Below are positions 9,009-17,470 of a stretch of DNA of 41,010 nucleotides, one piece after another. The translations under genes and the position numbers were made by a program. The notes beneath the pieces are model-generated. The model did no database searches, was not told the DNA's origin, and saw only the letters and a program-made list of their open reading frames with translations. Positions within the stretch are counted from its first letter, which is position 1. The number at the start of each line of letters is the position of its first letter. The stretch is from an uncultured Lachnospiraceae bacterium (GTDB taxonomy: Bacteria > Bacillota > Clostridia > Lachnospirales > Lachnospiraceae), in the NCBI GenBank assembly GCA_944376425.1, contig CALWCS010000094.1, positions 1-41,010 on the forward strand, in the 5' to 3' direction.

Positions 9009-9039
9009 TAGGTAACATCTCCATTCCTAAATGTTTGTA

Positions 9040-9068
9040 ATTATACCAAAACTGACAGAGAAATACAA
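9040..9068 (-). promoter_or_regulatory. Promoter of the XRE regulator gene
   Basis: Minus strand: -35 TTGTAT (9063-9068), 17-base spacer, extended -10 TGGTATAAT (TATAAT at 9040-9045). Near-consensus sigma-A promoter. Confidence 0.8.
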
Positions 9069-9166
9069 CAAAGAAAATACGACAATTCAAGAACGAGGCA
9101 AAGAAAACAATAGTTTGATAAATACAGCGATTAGGGCAAAAGGGAGAGTGAGAAAAAGGAGAAAGA

Positions 9167-9391
9167 ATGTTAAAATTATTAGAATTTGGAATGCAAAACA
9201 GAGATAGCAAAAATCATCTGTTCAGAATGACAGCCAGAATCTGTCTGTATCTTACAAAAAAATGGGCAGATCATACGGAAAGAAAATTAAATCAGAAATG
9301 GCAAGATAAGATAGATCTGCCTAAGGAAAGAGCGGAAGAAATAAAACAGGAGATTTTAGAGAAGATACAGCCAAAAAAGAAAAGAAAATGA
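9167..9391 (+). CDS. Small basic hypothetical protein
   Basis: A 74-residue protein I do not recognise. It starts with ATG behind AAAGGAG, a good ribosome site. It is rich in Lys and Arg, has a mixed hydrophobic stretch (RMTARICLYLTKKW, about residues 20-33), then a predicted charged helix and a PKKKRK C-terminus. No signal peptide or clear membrane span. It is divergent from the XRE regulator and convergent with the CYTH gene. The good start and codon use suggest that it is real; function unknown. Confidence 0.6.
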   Translation: MLKLLEFGMQNRDSKNHLFRMTARICLYLTKKWADHTERKLNQKWQDKIDLPKERAEEIKQEILEKIQPKKKRK

Positions 9392-9410
9392 AAGAGGAGA
9401 ATCGAATGCA

Positions 9411-9476
9411 GCAGATTTTCAGATAATTTTTAGAAAATATGAGAAAGCTTTCTGAGAAAATTATTTGAAAATCTGC
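9411..9476. repeat. 66-base near-perfect inverted repeat with inner palindrome
   Basis: The left arm (9411-9430, beginning GCAGATTTTCAG) and right arm (9457-9476, ending GAAAATCTGC) are complementary at 19 of 20 positions. The loop contains the perfect palindrome AGAAAGCTTTCT (9442-9453). It lies between convergent genes but is not followed by a T run on either strand, so it is not a standard terminator. It could be a processed or stabilising RNA hairpin, or a remnant of a small non-autonomous element. Confidence 0.7.
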
Positions 9477-9486
9477 AAAAAGAAGG

Positions 9487-9942
9487 TCAAAATGACAGAG
9501 GCATCTGACTTAAGGTACTGTTGTGATAAGCGGAAGAAAAAGTAACATCTTCTCCAAACCAGGTGGGAGGAATGAAAGTATTTGCCATTTCTTCTGTCGG
9601 AAATTCTACTTCTGCAAGCAGCAATCCGTCAAAAGGCGCATGAAAGACGTCGAGTTCAATCGTTAAAATATCATTGAAAGGAATGCGGTATCTTGTTTTC
9701 GAAATCAAATTTCCATCAATCTTTTCTTTTAAATGGAGATAAGACTGTTTGGACAATGGAAGATTATATTCTTCGCGAACCATCAATCCTTTTGATTTAT
9801 AAGTTAAAAAGTATTCGTCGTCCTGACGGCGGATGCGGACAACAGGACTGATACAAAGATATCCCTGCTCAATTTCATGAGAGGGATATGACATCAGATT
9901 TTCCGGAAGCTGATCAATTAAATATTTTCGCTCAATTTCCAT
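9487..9942 (-). CDS. CYTH-domain protein (triphosphate tunnel metalloenzyme family)
   Basis: A 151-residue protein starting MEIERKYLI, whose ExExK signature (Glu2, Glu4, Lys6) defines CYTH enzymes acting on triphosphorylated substrates such as tripolyphosphate or thiamine triphosphate. Further conserved charged strands are VVRIRRQDDEYFLTYKSKG, KTRYRIP, IELDVF and LLAEVEFPTEE, matching the tunnel strands of the fold. I place the start at the ATG at 9942 because GAGG lies ten bases ahead; the ATG three codons upstream is one base from that site. It is alone between a convergent small gene and a divergent DJ-1 gene. The substrate cannot be named from the sequence. Confidence 0.9.
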   Translation of the reverse strand: MEIERKYLIDQLPENLMSYPSHEIEQGYLCISPVVRIRRQDDEYFLTYKSKGLMVREEYNLPLSKQSYLHLKEKIDGNLISKTRYRIPFNDILTIELDVFHAPFDGLLLAEVEFPTEEMANTFIPPTWFGEDVTFSSAYHNSTLSQMPLSF

Positions 9943-10077
9943 ACAAAGCATACCTCACTTTTTCATTAAAATTTTTATAAATTATCTTAATTATAAAATG
10001 ATGTGGAGATACAGTAAAGGGAAAAGATAAAATTCTTCTAAAGAATGATCAAAAAGGTAGAAAGTTTACAAGAAGTC

Positions 10078-10086
10078 TGATACAAT
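10078..10086 (+). promoter_or_regulatory. Extended -10 promoter of the DJ-1/PfpI gene
   Basis: TGATACAAT fits the extended -10 pattern TG-N-TATAAT with one change. It is about 65 bases upstream of the start codon. Confidence 0.5.
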
Positions 10087-10150
10087 AAAGGCTGGAAAAA
10101 GAGTGGCGAACAGAATATACGATATACCGCTCAGAACAGGAGTGAAAAAA

Positions 10151-10699
10151 ATGAAAAAGATCTATGTTTTTCTTGCAAACGGTTTTGAGGAAATAGAGGG
10201 GTTGACGGTTGTAGATCTTCTGCGCCGTGCTTCTCTTGAGGTGGTTACGGTATCTATTACCGGAAAGAAAGAAGTGATAGGATCCCATCAAATTACAGTT
10301 TTGGCAGATGAAGTATTTGAAAATGTGGATTTTGACGATGCAGCGATGCTTGTACTGCCGGGAGGAATGCCGGGGACGCTGAATCTGGGAGAACATGTAG
10401 AACTGCATGCTGTACTGGAAAAGAAGATGGAGCAAAATTGTCCGATTTCGGCTATCTGTGCAGCACCAAGTATTCTGGGAGATATGGGAATTTTAAAGGG
10501 AAAGAGAGCTGTCTGCTATCCAGGATTTGAAGACCGCCTGGAGGGTGCCACAGTGACGGAAAATCCGGTAGAAGTAGACGGAAATATTACGACAAGCCGC
10601 GGCATGGGAACGGCAATTCCGTTTGCGCTTGCGATGATTGCAAGATTTAAAGGAGAAGAAGAAGCAGAAAAAATTGGAAAATCTGTGATCTGGAGCTGA
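10151..10699 (+). CDS. DJ-1/PfpI family protein (YajL/ThiJ-like)
   Basis: A 182-residue cytoplasmic protein of the DJ-1 superfamily, whose members act in protein or metabolite deglycation and stress protection. The nucleophile elbow is AICAAP with Cys103, the partnering acid is Glu16 in NGFEEIE, and VLPGGMPG and TSRGMGTAIPFALAMI complete the family pattern. The start is the ATG at 10151 with CAGGAG upstream; a GTG 16 codons earlier lacks a ribosome site. Monocistronic, with no visible terminator. The exact activity is not decided by sequence. Confidence 0.92.
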   Translation: MKKIYVFLANGFEEIEGLTVVDLLRRASLEVVTVSITGKKEVIGSHQITVLADEVFENVDFDDAAMLVLPGGMPGTLNLGEHVELHAVLEKKMEQNCPISAICAAPSILGDMGILKGKRAVCYPGFEDRLEGATVTENPVEVDGNITTSRGMGTAIPFALAMIARFKGEEEAEKIGKSVIWS

Positions 10700-11030
10700 A
10701 TCTGAAAAAAGTTCTGGTGTTTTTGTACTGGTTGTGATATACTTGTGAAATGACTGAAAGTATGGATAAGTTTTAGAATTGCAATGATCTGTGTTGCAAG
10801 CAATATAACTGTTCTGCAATAAGAGTTCCCAGTGAAACTGAGAGTGCAATTGAGTATGCAGAAAAGAAACAGAAAAAAGAAACGGTTTTCTGCAGAAAAA
10901 GGATTTCCGCCTTGATTCTTGAGCGGAAGGATGAAAAAATACAGTTCTGCCGTGAGAGTATGACTGATTGACAAAGCGCGGAATAGTTATCAGGAACTTT
11001 TCATATAGAATGAAGGAGGAAATTTATAAA
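10700..11030 (+). other. Gene-free region and long leader of tig
   Basis: No supported gene. TGATATACT (10735-10743) is an extended -10 element that could start the tig transcript with a leader of about 280 bases. Within it TTTTCTGCAGAAAA (about 10884-10898) is palindromic, and TTCCGC...GCGGAA (10905-10927) can form a hairpin. A TTGACA at 10968-10973 has no matching -10 at the right distance. Confidence 0.4.
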
Positions 11031-12389
11031 ATGAGTTTACAAGTAGAGAAATTAGAGAAGAACATGGCAAGACTGACAGTTGAAGTGTCAGCTGAAGAAT
11101 TTGAAAAAGCAGTACAGGCAGCGTATTTAAAAAATAAAGGAAGAATCAGTATTCCAGGATTCAGAAAAGGAAAAGCTCCCAGAGTTATGATTGAAAAAAT
11201 GTACGGAGTGGGTGTTTTCTATGAAGATGCGGCAAATGAAGTGATTCAGGAGGAATATCCAAAGGCGGCAGAGGAATCCGGACTTGATATCGTGGCACGT
11301 CCATCAATTTCAGTGGAACCGATTGAAAAAGGAAAACCGTTTATCTTTAAAGCTGAAGTTGCTGTAAGACCGGAAGTTACTTTAGGAGAATATAAAGGAA
11401 TCGAAGTAGAAAAGAAAACAATCGAAGTAACAGAAGAAGAAGTAAACGCAGCAGTAGAGAGAGAACGTGAAAAAAATTCCAGAATGGTAGATGTGGAAGA
11501 CCGTGCTGTGGAAAACGGAGATATTGTAAAATTAGACTTTGACGGTTCTGTAGACGGAGTTCCATTCCAAGGCGGAAAAGCCGAAAATTATGATCTGACG
11601 ATTGGATCGGGAAGCTTTATACCGGGATTTGAAGATCAGTTAATCGGCGTAAAGATCGGAGAAGAAAAAGATGTCAATGTGACATTCCCGACAGAATATC
11701 ACGTAAAAGATCTTGCCGGAAAAGCAGCTGTATTTAAATGCAAAGTAAATGCAATCAAAGTAAAGGAACTGCCGGAAGCAGATGATGAATTTGCAAAAGA
11801 AGTTTCTGAATTTGAGACCATTGCAGAATATAAAGAAAATTTAAAGAAAAAACTGACAGAACAAAAAGAAAGAGCTGCAAGAACAGAAAAACAGGGACTG
11901 GTTGTGACAAAGGCAGTAGAGAATGCTTCGATGGAAATTCCTGATCCAATGGTGATGGAACAGGTAAGACGTATGATGGATGATTTTGCAAGAAGAATTC
12001 AGTCCCAGGGACTTTCTATGGATCAGTATTTCCAGTTTACGGGAACTACAGAAGCCACCATGGCAGAACAGATGAAGCCGGAAGCTTTAAAACGAATCAA
12101 AAACAGTCTGGTTCTGGAAGCAATTGCAAAGGCAGAAAACATTGAAGTAAGCGAAGAGAGAATGGACGAAGAGATCGAAAAAATGGCGAAAATGTATAAA
12201 ATGGAAACAGCCAAACTCAAACAAGCCATGGGAGATCGCGAGAAAGAACAGATTAAAAATGATATTGCCGTTCAGGAAGCAGTGAAATTAATTACAGATG
12301 CTGCAAAAGAGGTAGAACCGAAAAAAGAAGAAACGGCAGAAGAAGCAAAGACGGAAGAAGAAAATAAGGCAGAAAAAGAAGCAGAATAA
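11031..12389 (+). CDS. tig: Trigger factor (ribosome-bound chaperone and prolyl isomerase)
   Basis: Binds the ribosome exit tunnel and protects nascent chains. The 452-residue protein has the ribosome-docking signature GFRKGKAPR (residues 43-51), a FKBP-type isomerase domain around residues 145-245 (ENGDIVKLDFDGSVDGVPF, IGSGSFIPGFEDQLIG) and a helical C-terminal chaperone domain. It ends in a low-complexity Glu/Lys/Ala tail of about 30 residues. The ATG at 11031 has AAGGAGG; an in-frame upstream start without a ribosome site was rejected. It leads the quality-control block, 25 bases before clpP. Confidence 0.97.
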   Translation: MSLQVEKLEKNMARLTVEVSAEEFEKAVQAAYLKNKGRISIPGFRKGKAPRVMIEKMYGVGVFYEDAANEVIQEEYPKAAEESGLDIVARPSISVEPIEKGKPFIFKAEVAVRPEVTLGEYKGIEVEKKTIEVTEEEVNAAVEREREKNSRMVDVEDRAVENGDIVKLDFDGSVDGVPFQGGKAENYDLTIGSGSFIPGFEDQLIGVKIGEEKDVNVTFPTEYHVKDLAGKAAVFKCKVNAIKVKELPEADDEFAKEVSEFETIAEYKENLKKKLTEQKERAARTEKQGLVVTKAVENASMEIPDPMVMEQVRRMMDDFARRIQSQGLSMDQYFQFTGTTEATMAEQMKPEALKRIKNSLVLEAIAKAENIEVSEERMDEEIEKMAKMYKMETAKLKQAMGDREKEQIKNDIAVQEAVKLITDAAKEVEPKKEETAEEAKTEEENKAEKEAE

Positions 12390-12414
12390 AAGCTGAAGTT
12401 AAGGAGGTATCTGC

Positions 12415-12996
12415 ATGAGCTTAGTACCTTATGTCATTGAACAGACAAGCAGAGGAGAGAGATCTTATGATATCTATTCCCGTTTGCTGAAAGACAGAAT
12501 TATTTTTCTTGGTGAGGAAGTAAACGATGTCAGTGCAAATCTGATTGTGGCACAACTTTTGTTTTTAGAGTCTGAAGATCCTGGAAAGGATATTCAGCTG
12601 TATATTAACAGTCCGGGAGGTTCCGTATCGGCAGGATGGGCGATTTATGACACGATGCATTATATCAAGTGTGATGTCTCTACCATCTGTATGGGTATGG
12701 CAGCAAGCATGGGAGCATTTTTGCTTGCAGGAGGAACAAAAGGAAAAAGATTTGCGCTTCCGAATGCAGAGATCATGATCCATCAGCCTTCAGGAGGAGC
12801 ACAGGGACAGGCTTCTGATATCAAAATCGTTGCGGATAAGATTTTGGATACAAGAAGAAAGCTGAATCAGCACCTGGCAGCAAATACAGGGCAGCCTCTG
12901 GAGGTAATTGAAGTAGACACAGAACGTGATCACTATATGAGTGCAGAAGAAGCGAAAGAGTATGGTATTATTGATGCCGTGATTACAGGAAGATAA
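12415..12996 (+). CDS. clpP: ATP-dependent Clp protease proteolytic subunit
   Basis: Serine peptidase that forms the double-heptamer chamber fed by ClpX. The 193-residue protein has the catalytic triad Ser98 (GMAASMGAF), His123 (MIHQPSGG) and Asp172 ([11 protein letters not shown]). The N-terminus ([25 protein letters not shown]) is the usual pattern with a short propeptide. AAGGAGG lies before the ATG. It is placed between tig and clpX, its chaperone partner, as in E. coli. Confidence 0.98.
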   Translation: MSLVPYVIEQTSRGERSYDIYSRLLKDRIIFLGEEVNDVSANLIVAQLLFLESEDPGKDIQLYINSPGGSVSAGWAIYDTMHYIKCDVSTICMGMAASMGAFLLAGGTKGKRFALPNAEIMIHQPSGGAQGQASDIKIVADKILDTRRKLNQHLAANTGQPLEVIEVDTERDHYMSAEEAKEYGIIDAVITGR

Positions 12997-13044
12997 AGCT
13001 GATAAGTAGTCAGAGGGCTTGCGGGTCTTTTGACGTAGAGATAG

Positions 13045-13075
13045 TAAGACTCCCGCTCTGTGAGTGGGAGTCTTA
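13045..13075 (+). other. Strong hairpin in the clpP-clpX intergenic region
   Basis: TAAGACTCCCGCTC (13045-13058) pairs with GAGTGGGAGTCTTA (13062-13075) over 14 positions, including one G-U pair, with a three-base loop. No T tract follows, so it is not a normal terminator. The left arm can instead pair upstream with GCGGGTCTT (13021-13029), giving two mutually exclusive folds. It may tune clpX expression or set mRNA processing. Confidence 0.65.
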
Positions 13076-13123
13076 ATGTGACTTAGAGGAGTTTCTTTTA
13101 ATGATTATAAGAGGTGAAAAGAA

Positions 13124-14425
13124 ATGGCAGGAAAATTGGGAGAGCAAAAAGTAAGATGTTCTTTTTGTAACAAATCAGAAGATCAGGTGCGTAAATTGAT
13201 CGCAGGTCCGAACGGTGTCTTCATCTGTGACGAATGTGTAGAAATCTGCGGCGAAATTATTGAAGAAGAATTAGAGCATGAAGTTACGGCAGGGATGGAT
13301 GATGAGATCAATCTGCTGAAACCCGAAGAGATCAAGGCATTTCTGGATGAATATGTCATTGGTCAGGAAGAGGCAAAAAAGACGCTTGCCGTTGCAGTAT
13401 ACAATCACTATAAAAGAATTACGGCAGGAAGAGATCTTGATGTGGAACTGCAAAAGAGTAATATTTTGATGCTGGGACCGACTGGTTCTGGAAAGACACT
13501 CCTCGCTCAGACACTGGCCAGACTTTTGAATGTACCATTTGCGATTGCAGATGCGACAGCTCTTACGGAGGCAGGATATGTCGGTGAGGATGTGGAGAAT
13601 ATTCTTTTGAAACTGATTCAGGCGGCAGACTATGATATTGCCAAAGCAGAATATGGAATTATTTACATCGATGAGATTGACAAGATTACAAGAAAGTCAG
13701 AGAATACTTCAATCACAAGAGACGTTTCCGGTGAAGGCGTACAGCAGGCTCTTTTGAAAATTTTGGAAGGTACAGTTGCTTCGGTTCCTCCTCAGGGCGG
13801 CAGAAAACATCCGCATCAGGAGCTGTTGCAGATTGATACGACCAATATTCTGTTCATCTGCGGCGGAGCTTTTGAGGGATTGGAGAAGATTATTGAAAGC
13901 CGTATGGACACAAAGGCAATCGGATTTAACGCCAAAATCGGAAAGAAAGACGAAAAAGATGTCGGAGAAGTGCTGCGTCAGGTATTGCCGCAGGATTTTG
14001 TAAAATTCGGAATGATTCCGGAATTGATCGGACGTGTTCCAGTGGTGGTATCTTTGGATGCTCTGGATAAAAATACGTTGATGCGTATTTTAAGAGAGCC
14101 GAAGAATTCGATTGTAAAGCAGTATAAAAAACTGTTCGAATTAGATGGCGTAGATCTGACGTTTGAAGAAGAGGCGATTGAGGCGATCGCACAAAAAACT
14201 CTGGATCGTAAGACCGGAGCAAGAGGTCTGCGCGCAATTATGGAAAAAGCAATGAATGATCTGATGTATACGATTCCTTCCGATGAGACGATTGAAAGCT
14301 GTATTATCACAAAAGATACGATCAACGGAACGGGAGAGCCGATCTTGCTTCATCGCACACAGCTTCCTATGAAAGGAAAAAAATTGATCACAAAAAAGGA
14401 TAAAGGAATTGAAGAGACTGCATAG
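13124..14425 (+). CDS. clpX: ATP-dependent Clp protease ATP-binding subunit ClpX
   Basis: AAA+ unfoldase that recognises tagged substrates and threads them into ClpP. The 433 residues start with a zinc-binding domain (Cys12, Cys15, Cys35, Cys38), followed by Walker A GPTGSGKT (118-125), Walker [11 protein letters not shown], the pore loop [10 protein letters not shown] and the sensor region [16 protein letters not shown]. The ClpP-docking loop is seen as [15 protein letters not shown] lies ahead of the ATG. It follows clpP after a 127-base gap with a strong hairpin and precedes lon by 20 bases. Confidence 0.98.
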   Translation: MAGKLGEQKVRCSFCNKSEDQVRKLIAGPNGVFICDECVEICGEIIEEELEHEVTAGMDDEINLLKPEEIKAFLDEYVIGQEEAKKTLAVAVYNHYKRITAGRDLDVELQKSNILMLGPTGSGKTLLAQTLARLLNVPFAIADATALTEAGYVGEDVENILLKLIQAADYDIAKAEYGIIYIDEIDKITRKSENTSITRDVSGEGVQQALLKILEGTVASVPPQGGRKHPHQELLQIDTTNILFICGGAFEGLEKIIESRMDTKAIGFNAKIGKKDEKDVGEVLRQVLPQDFVKFGMIPELIGRVPVVVSLDALDKNTLMRILREPKNSIVKQYKKLFELDGVDLTFEEEAIEAIAQKTLDRKTGARGLRAIMEKAMNDLMYTIPSDETIESCIITKDTINGTGEPILLHRTQLPMKGKKLITKKDKGIEETA

Positions 14426-14445
14426 ATAGAATAGAGGTTACGGTT

Positions 14446-16773
14446 ATGAGTGAACTGATAAAAAATATACCAGCAGTAGCATTGAGGGGAATGACAGTTC
14501 TCCCGGCTATGATAGTACATTTTGATATTAGCAGAGAAAAATCGATCAAAGCAGTTGAGCAGTCAATGATAAGAGATCAGAAGATCTTTTTGATTGCGCA
14601 GCAAAATCCAGAAGAGAACAATCCGGGAATTCAAGATCTGTATCGAATCGGTACCATTGCGGTCATCAAGCAGGTGGTCAAGCTTCCCAAAAATATTTTT
14701 CGTGTCCTTGCCGAAGGAATCTGCCGTGCAGAATTGACGGAATTAGAAGAAGACAGCGGATATTTGGAGGCATCTGTAGATATCCTCAAAGAAGAAGACG
14801 CAGATCAATATTCTGCAAATGTCAGAGAAGCCATGCTGCGCGGATTGAAGGATATTTTTACAGTTTATGGCATGGAAAATGATAAAATCAGCAAAGAAAT
14901 GGTGCAGCAGATTCTGGAAAATACAGAGTTAGATAAACTGATGGAACAGATTTCCATTAATATTCCGATTTATTTTGAACAGAAGCAAAAGCTGTTAGAG
15001 GCAGAAGATTTTCAGACACGGTATGAGACGCTCTGCCAGCTCTTGACAAATGAAGTGGAGATCTTCCGAATCCGAAAAGACATTCAGAGAAAAGTGAAGG
15101 AACGGGTTGACAAGAATCAGAAAGAATATCTTTTAAGAGAGCAGTTAAAAGTGATTCAGGAAGAATTGGGAGATGATACGACACTTTCTGATATCGATCA
15201 GTTCCATGAAAAAGTAAAGACATTAAAAGCTTCAGCGGAAGTAAAAGAAAAAATTGAAAAGGAAATCAAACGCTTAAAAAGCGTAGGGAGTCATTCTTCG
15301 GAAAGTGCAGTAATCCGGGGGTATATTGAAACGCTTCTCGAACTTCCCTGGGATAAAGTGTCAAAAGACAGCCGTGACATTAAAACAGCAAGAAAGATTT
15401 TGGAAGAGGATCACTACGGATTGGAAAAAGTAAAGGAAAGAGTACTGGAATTTCTTGCCGTTCGTGCTTTGACAGAAAAAGGGGAGAGTCCGATTATCTG
15501 TCTGGTAGGACCGCCCGGAACAGGGAAAACATCAATTGCCCGTTCTATCGCGAGAGCTTTGAATAAGAAATATGTCCGTATCAGCCTTGGAGGTGTTCGG
15601 GATGAGGCAGAGATCAGAGGGCACAGACGGACGTATGTCGGGGCAATGCCGGGCAGAATCGCGGCAGGTATGAAAAATGCAGGAGTAAAAAATCCTTTAA
15701 TGCTTCTTGACGAGATCGATAAGGTAAGCAGTGACTATAAAGGAGATACGGCATCGGCATTGCTGGAAGTACTCGATTCCGAACAAAATGTTCATTTTCA
15801 TGATCACTATATAGAAATTCCGATTGATCTTTCGGAAGTGCTGTTTATTGCAACGGCAAATGATGCTCATACAATTCCGAGACCTCTGTTGGATCGTATG
15901 GAAATCATCGAAATTACAAGCTACACAGAAAATGAGAAATTTCATATTGCGAAAGAACATCTTGTAAAGAAACAGATTGAACGAAATGGTTTAAGTCAGG
16001 AAAAGATTCATTTTACAGACGGTGCTTTAAAAAAGATGATCAGTGCGTATACAAAAGAGGCAGGAGTTCGAAACTTAGAGAGAAAGATCGGAGAAATTTG
16101 CCGGAAAGCGGCAAAAGAAATTATCGAAGATAAAAAAAGGTCAATTAAGATTACAGAATCGAATTTGATCCGATATCTCGGAAAAGAACGATACAGCATC
16201 AAACGTCTCAATGACAGTGACGAGATCGGAATTGTGAGAGGACTTGCCTGGACAAGTGTCGGAGGCGATACGCTCCAGATTGAAGTCAATATTATGGATG
16301 GAAAAGGCGAATTTGTTTTGACGGGACAGCTTGGAGATGTAATGAAAGAATCGGCGCGTACGGGAATTAGCTATATCCGTTCTATCAGGGAGCATTACCG
16401 GATTGACAGTGATTTTTTTGCCAAACATGACATCCATATCCATATTCCGGAAGGAGCAGTTCCAAAGGATGGACCGTCTGCCGGAATTACAATGGCGACG
16501 GCGATGCTCTCAGCGGTTACAAAAATTCCGGTACGTGCGGATCTTGCTATGACAGGAGAGATTACACTGAGGGGACGTGTCCTTCCGATCGGAGGATTAA
16601 AAGAAAAATTGCTTGCAGCGAAAAACGCAGGGATCAAAACAGTGCTGGTGCCGGCAAAGAACAAATCTGATATCGAAGAAATTTCAAATGAAATCAAAAA
16701 AGGTATGGAGATTGTCTACGTAGAAACAATGGAAGAAGTTTTAAAAAAGGCGCTTGTTCTGAAAAAGGACTGA
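14446..16773 (+). CDS. lon: ATP-dependent protease La (Lon)
   Basis: Cytoplasmic AAA+ protease for misfolded and regulatory proteins. The 775-residue protein has the N-terminal substrate-binding domain (VALRGMTVLPAMIVHFDISR), a coiled-coil segment, Walker A GPPGTGKT (355-362), Walker B LMLLDEIDK, and the Lon peptidase domain with the Ser678-Lys721 dyad (PKDGPSAG and GGLKEK). The length is normal. AGAGG precedes the ATG 20 bases after clpX, so it is in the same operon. No CIRCE-like element was seen in front. Confidence 0.98.
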   Translation: MSELIKNIPAVALRGMTVLPAMIVHFDISREKSIKAVEQSMIRDQKIFLIAQQNPEENNPGIQDLYRIGTIAVIKQVVKLPKNIFRVLAEGICRAELTELEEDSGYLEASVDILKEEDADQYSANVREAMLRGLKDIFTVYGMENDKISKEMVQQILENTELDKLMEQISINIPIYFEQKQKLLEAEDFQTRYETLCQLLTNEVEIFRIRKDIQRKVKERVDKNQKEYLLREQLKVIQEELGDDTTLSDIDQFHEKVKTLKASAEVKEKIEKEIKRLKSVGSHSSESAVIRGYIETLLELPWDKVSKDSRDIKTARKILEEDHYGLEKVKERVLEFLAVRALTEKGESPIICLVGPPGTGKTSIARSIARALNKKYVRISLGGVRDEAEIRGHRRTYVGAMPGRIAAGMKNAGVKNPLMLLDEIDKVSSDYKGDTASALLEVLDSEQNVHFHDHYIEIPIDLSEVLFIATANDAHTIPRPLLDRMEIIEITSYTENEKFHIAKEHLVKKQIERNGLSQEKIHFTDGALKKMISAYTKEAGVRNLERKIGEICRKAAKEIIEDKKRSIKITESNLIRYLGKERYSIKRLNDSDEIGIVRGLAWTSVGGDTLQIEVNIMDGKGEFVLTGQLGDVMKESARTGISYIRSIREHYRIDSDFFAKHDIHIHIPEGAVPKDGPSAGITMATAMLSAVTKIPVRADLAMTGEITLRGRVLPIGGLKEKLLAAKNAGIKTVLVPAKNKSDIEEISNEIKKGMEIVYVETMEEVLKKALVLKKD

Positions 16774-16798
16774 GTTTTTATGCGCCTCTGGAGGAAAA

Positions 16799-17398
16799 AT
16801 GATTATCAAACAAGTATCATTAGAGACTGTGTGCGGAATTACGAGCATATTGCCAAAGACGGACAAGATAGAGATCGCTTTTGCCGGCAAGTCAAATGTC
16901 GGAAAATCGTCAATGATTAATGCGCTGATCAATCGGAAATCGCTTGCCAGAACGAGTTCTCAACCGGGAAAAACACAGACCATTAACTTTTACAATGTAA
17001 ATGATCAGCTGTATCTGGTAGATCTTCCCGGATATGGCTATGCGAAAGTAGCTCAGACAGAAAAAGAAAAATGGGGAAAGCTCATTGAAAAATATCTGCA
17101 TGGTTCCAATCAGTTAAAGGCAGTGTTTCTTTTAGTAGATATTCGTCATGAACCCGGAGAAAACGATAAAATGATGTATGACTGGATGGTATATCATGGA
17201 TTCGACCCAATTATCATTGCAACGAAACTGGATAAAATAAAACGAAGCCAGATACAAAAGCAGATGAAACTGATAAGAATGGGACTTGGGGCAAAATCAG
17301 GTACGATTATGATTCCATTTTCATCTCAGACAAAACAAGGAGTAGAAGAAATATGGGAAGTCATAGAAGGATTTTTGCCGGAAGCCAAGACAGAATGA
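16799..17398 (+). CDS. ysxC: Ribosome-biogenesis GTPase YsxC/EngB (YihA)
   Basis: Essential-type GTPase assisting 50S ribosomal subunit assembly. In 199 residues it has G1 GKSNVGKSS (30-38), the switch I threonines in SQPGKTQTIN, G3 DLPGYG (75-80) and G4 TKLDK (142-146), the order of the EngB family. CTGGAGG lies before the ATG. It follows lon by 25 bases, the same arrangement as lon-ysxC in Bacillus. Confidence 0.96.
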   Translation: MIIKQVSLETVCGITSILPKTDKIEIAFAGKSNVGKSSMINALINRKSLARTSSQPGKTQTINFYNVNDQLYLVDLPGYGYAKVAQTEKEKWGKLIEKYLHGSNQLKAVFLLVDIRHEPGENDKMMYDWMVYHGFDPIIIATKLDKIKRSQIQKQMKLIRMGLGAKSGTIMIPFSSQTKQGVEEIWEVIEGFLPEAKTE

Positions 17399-17470
17399 AA
17401 GCGGTCAACAGTCAGAGAATCGAAAATACGGTATAAAATACGGAAAACAACCGAGAAAGAAGGAAACACG

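Noticed and set aside
10968..10973. TTGACA as the -35 box of tig
   Set aside because: No TATAAT-like sequence lies 15 to 19 bases downstream.
13045..13075. clpP terminator
   Set aside because: The hairpin is strong but is followed by ATGTGACTTAG, not a T tract, and the operon continues into clpX.
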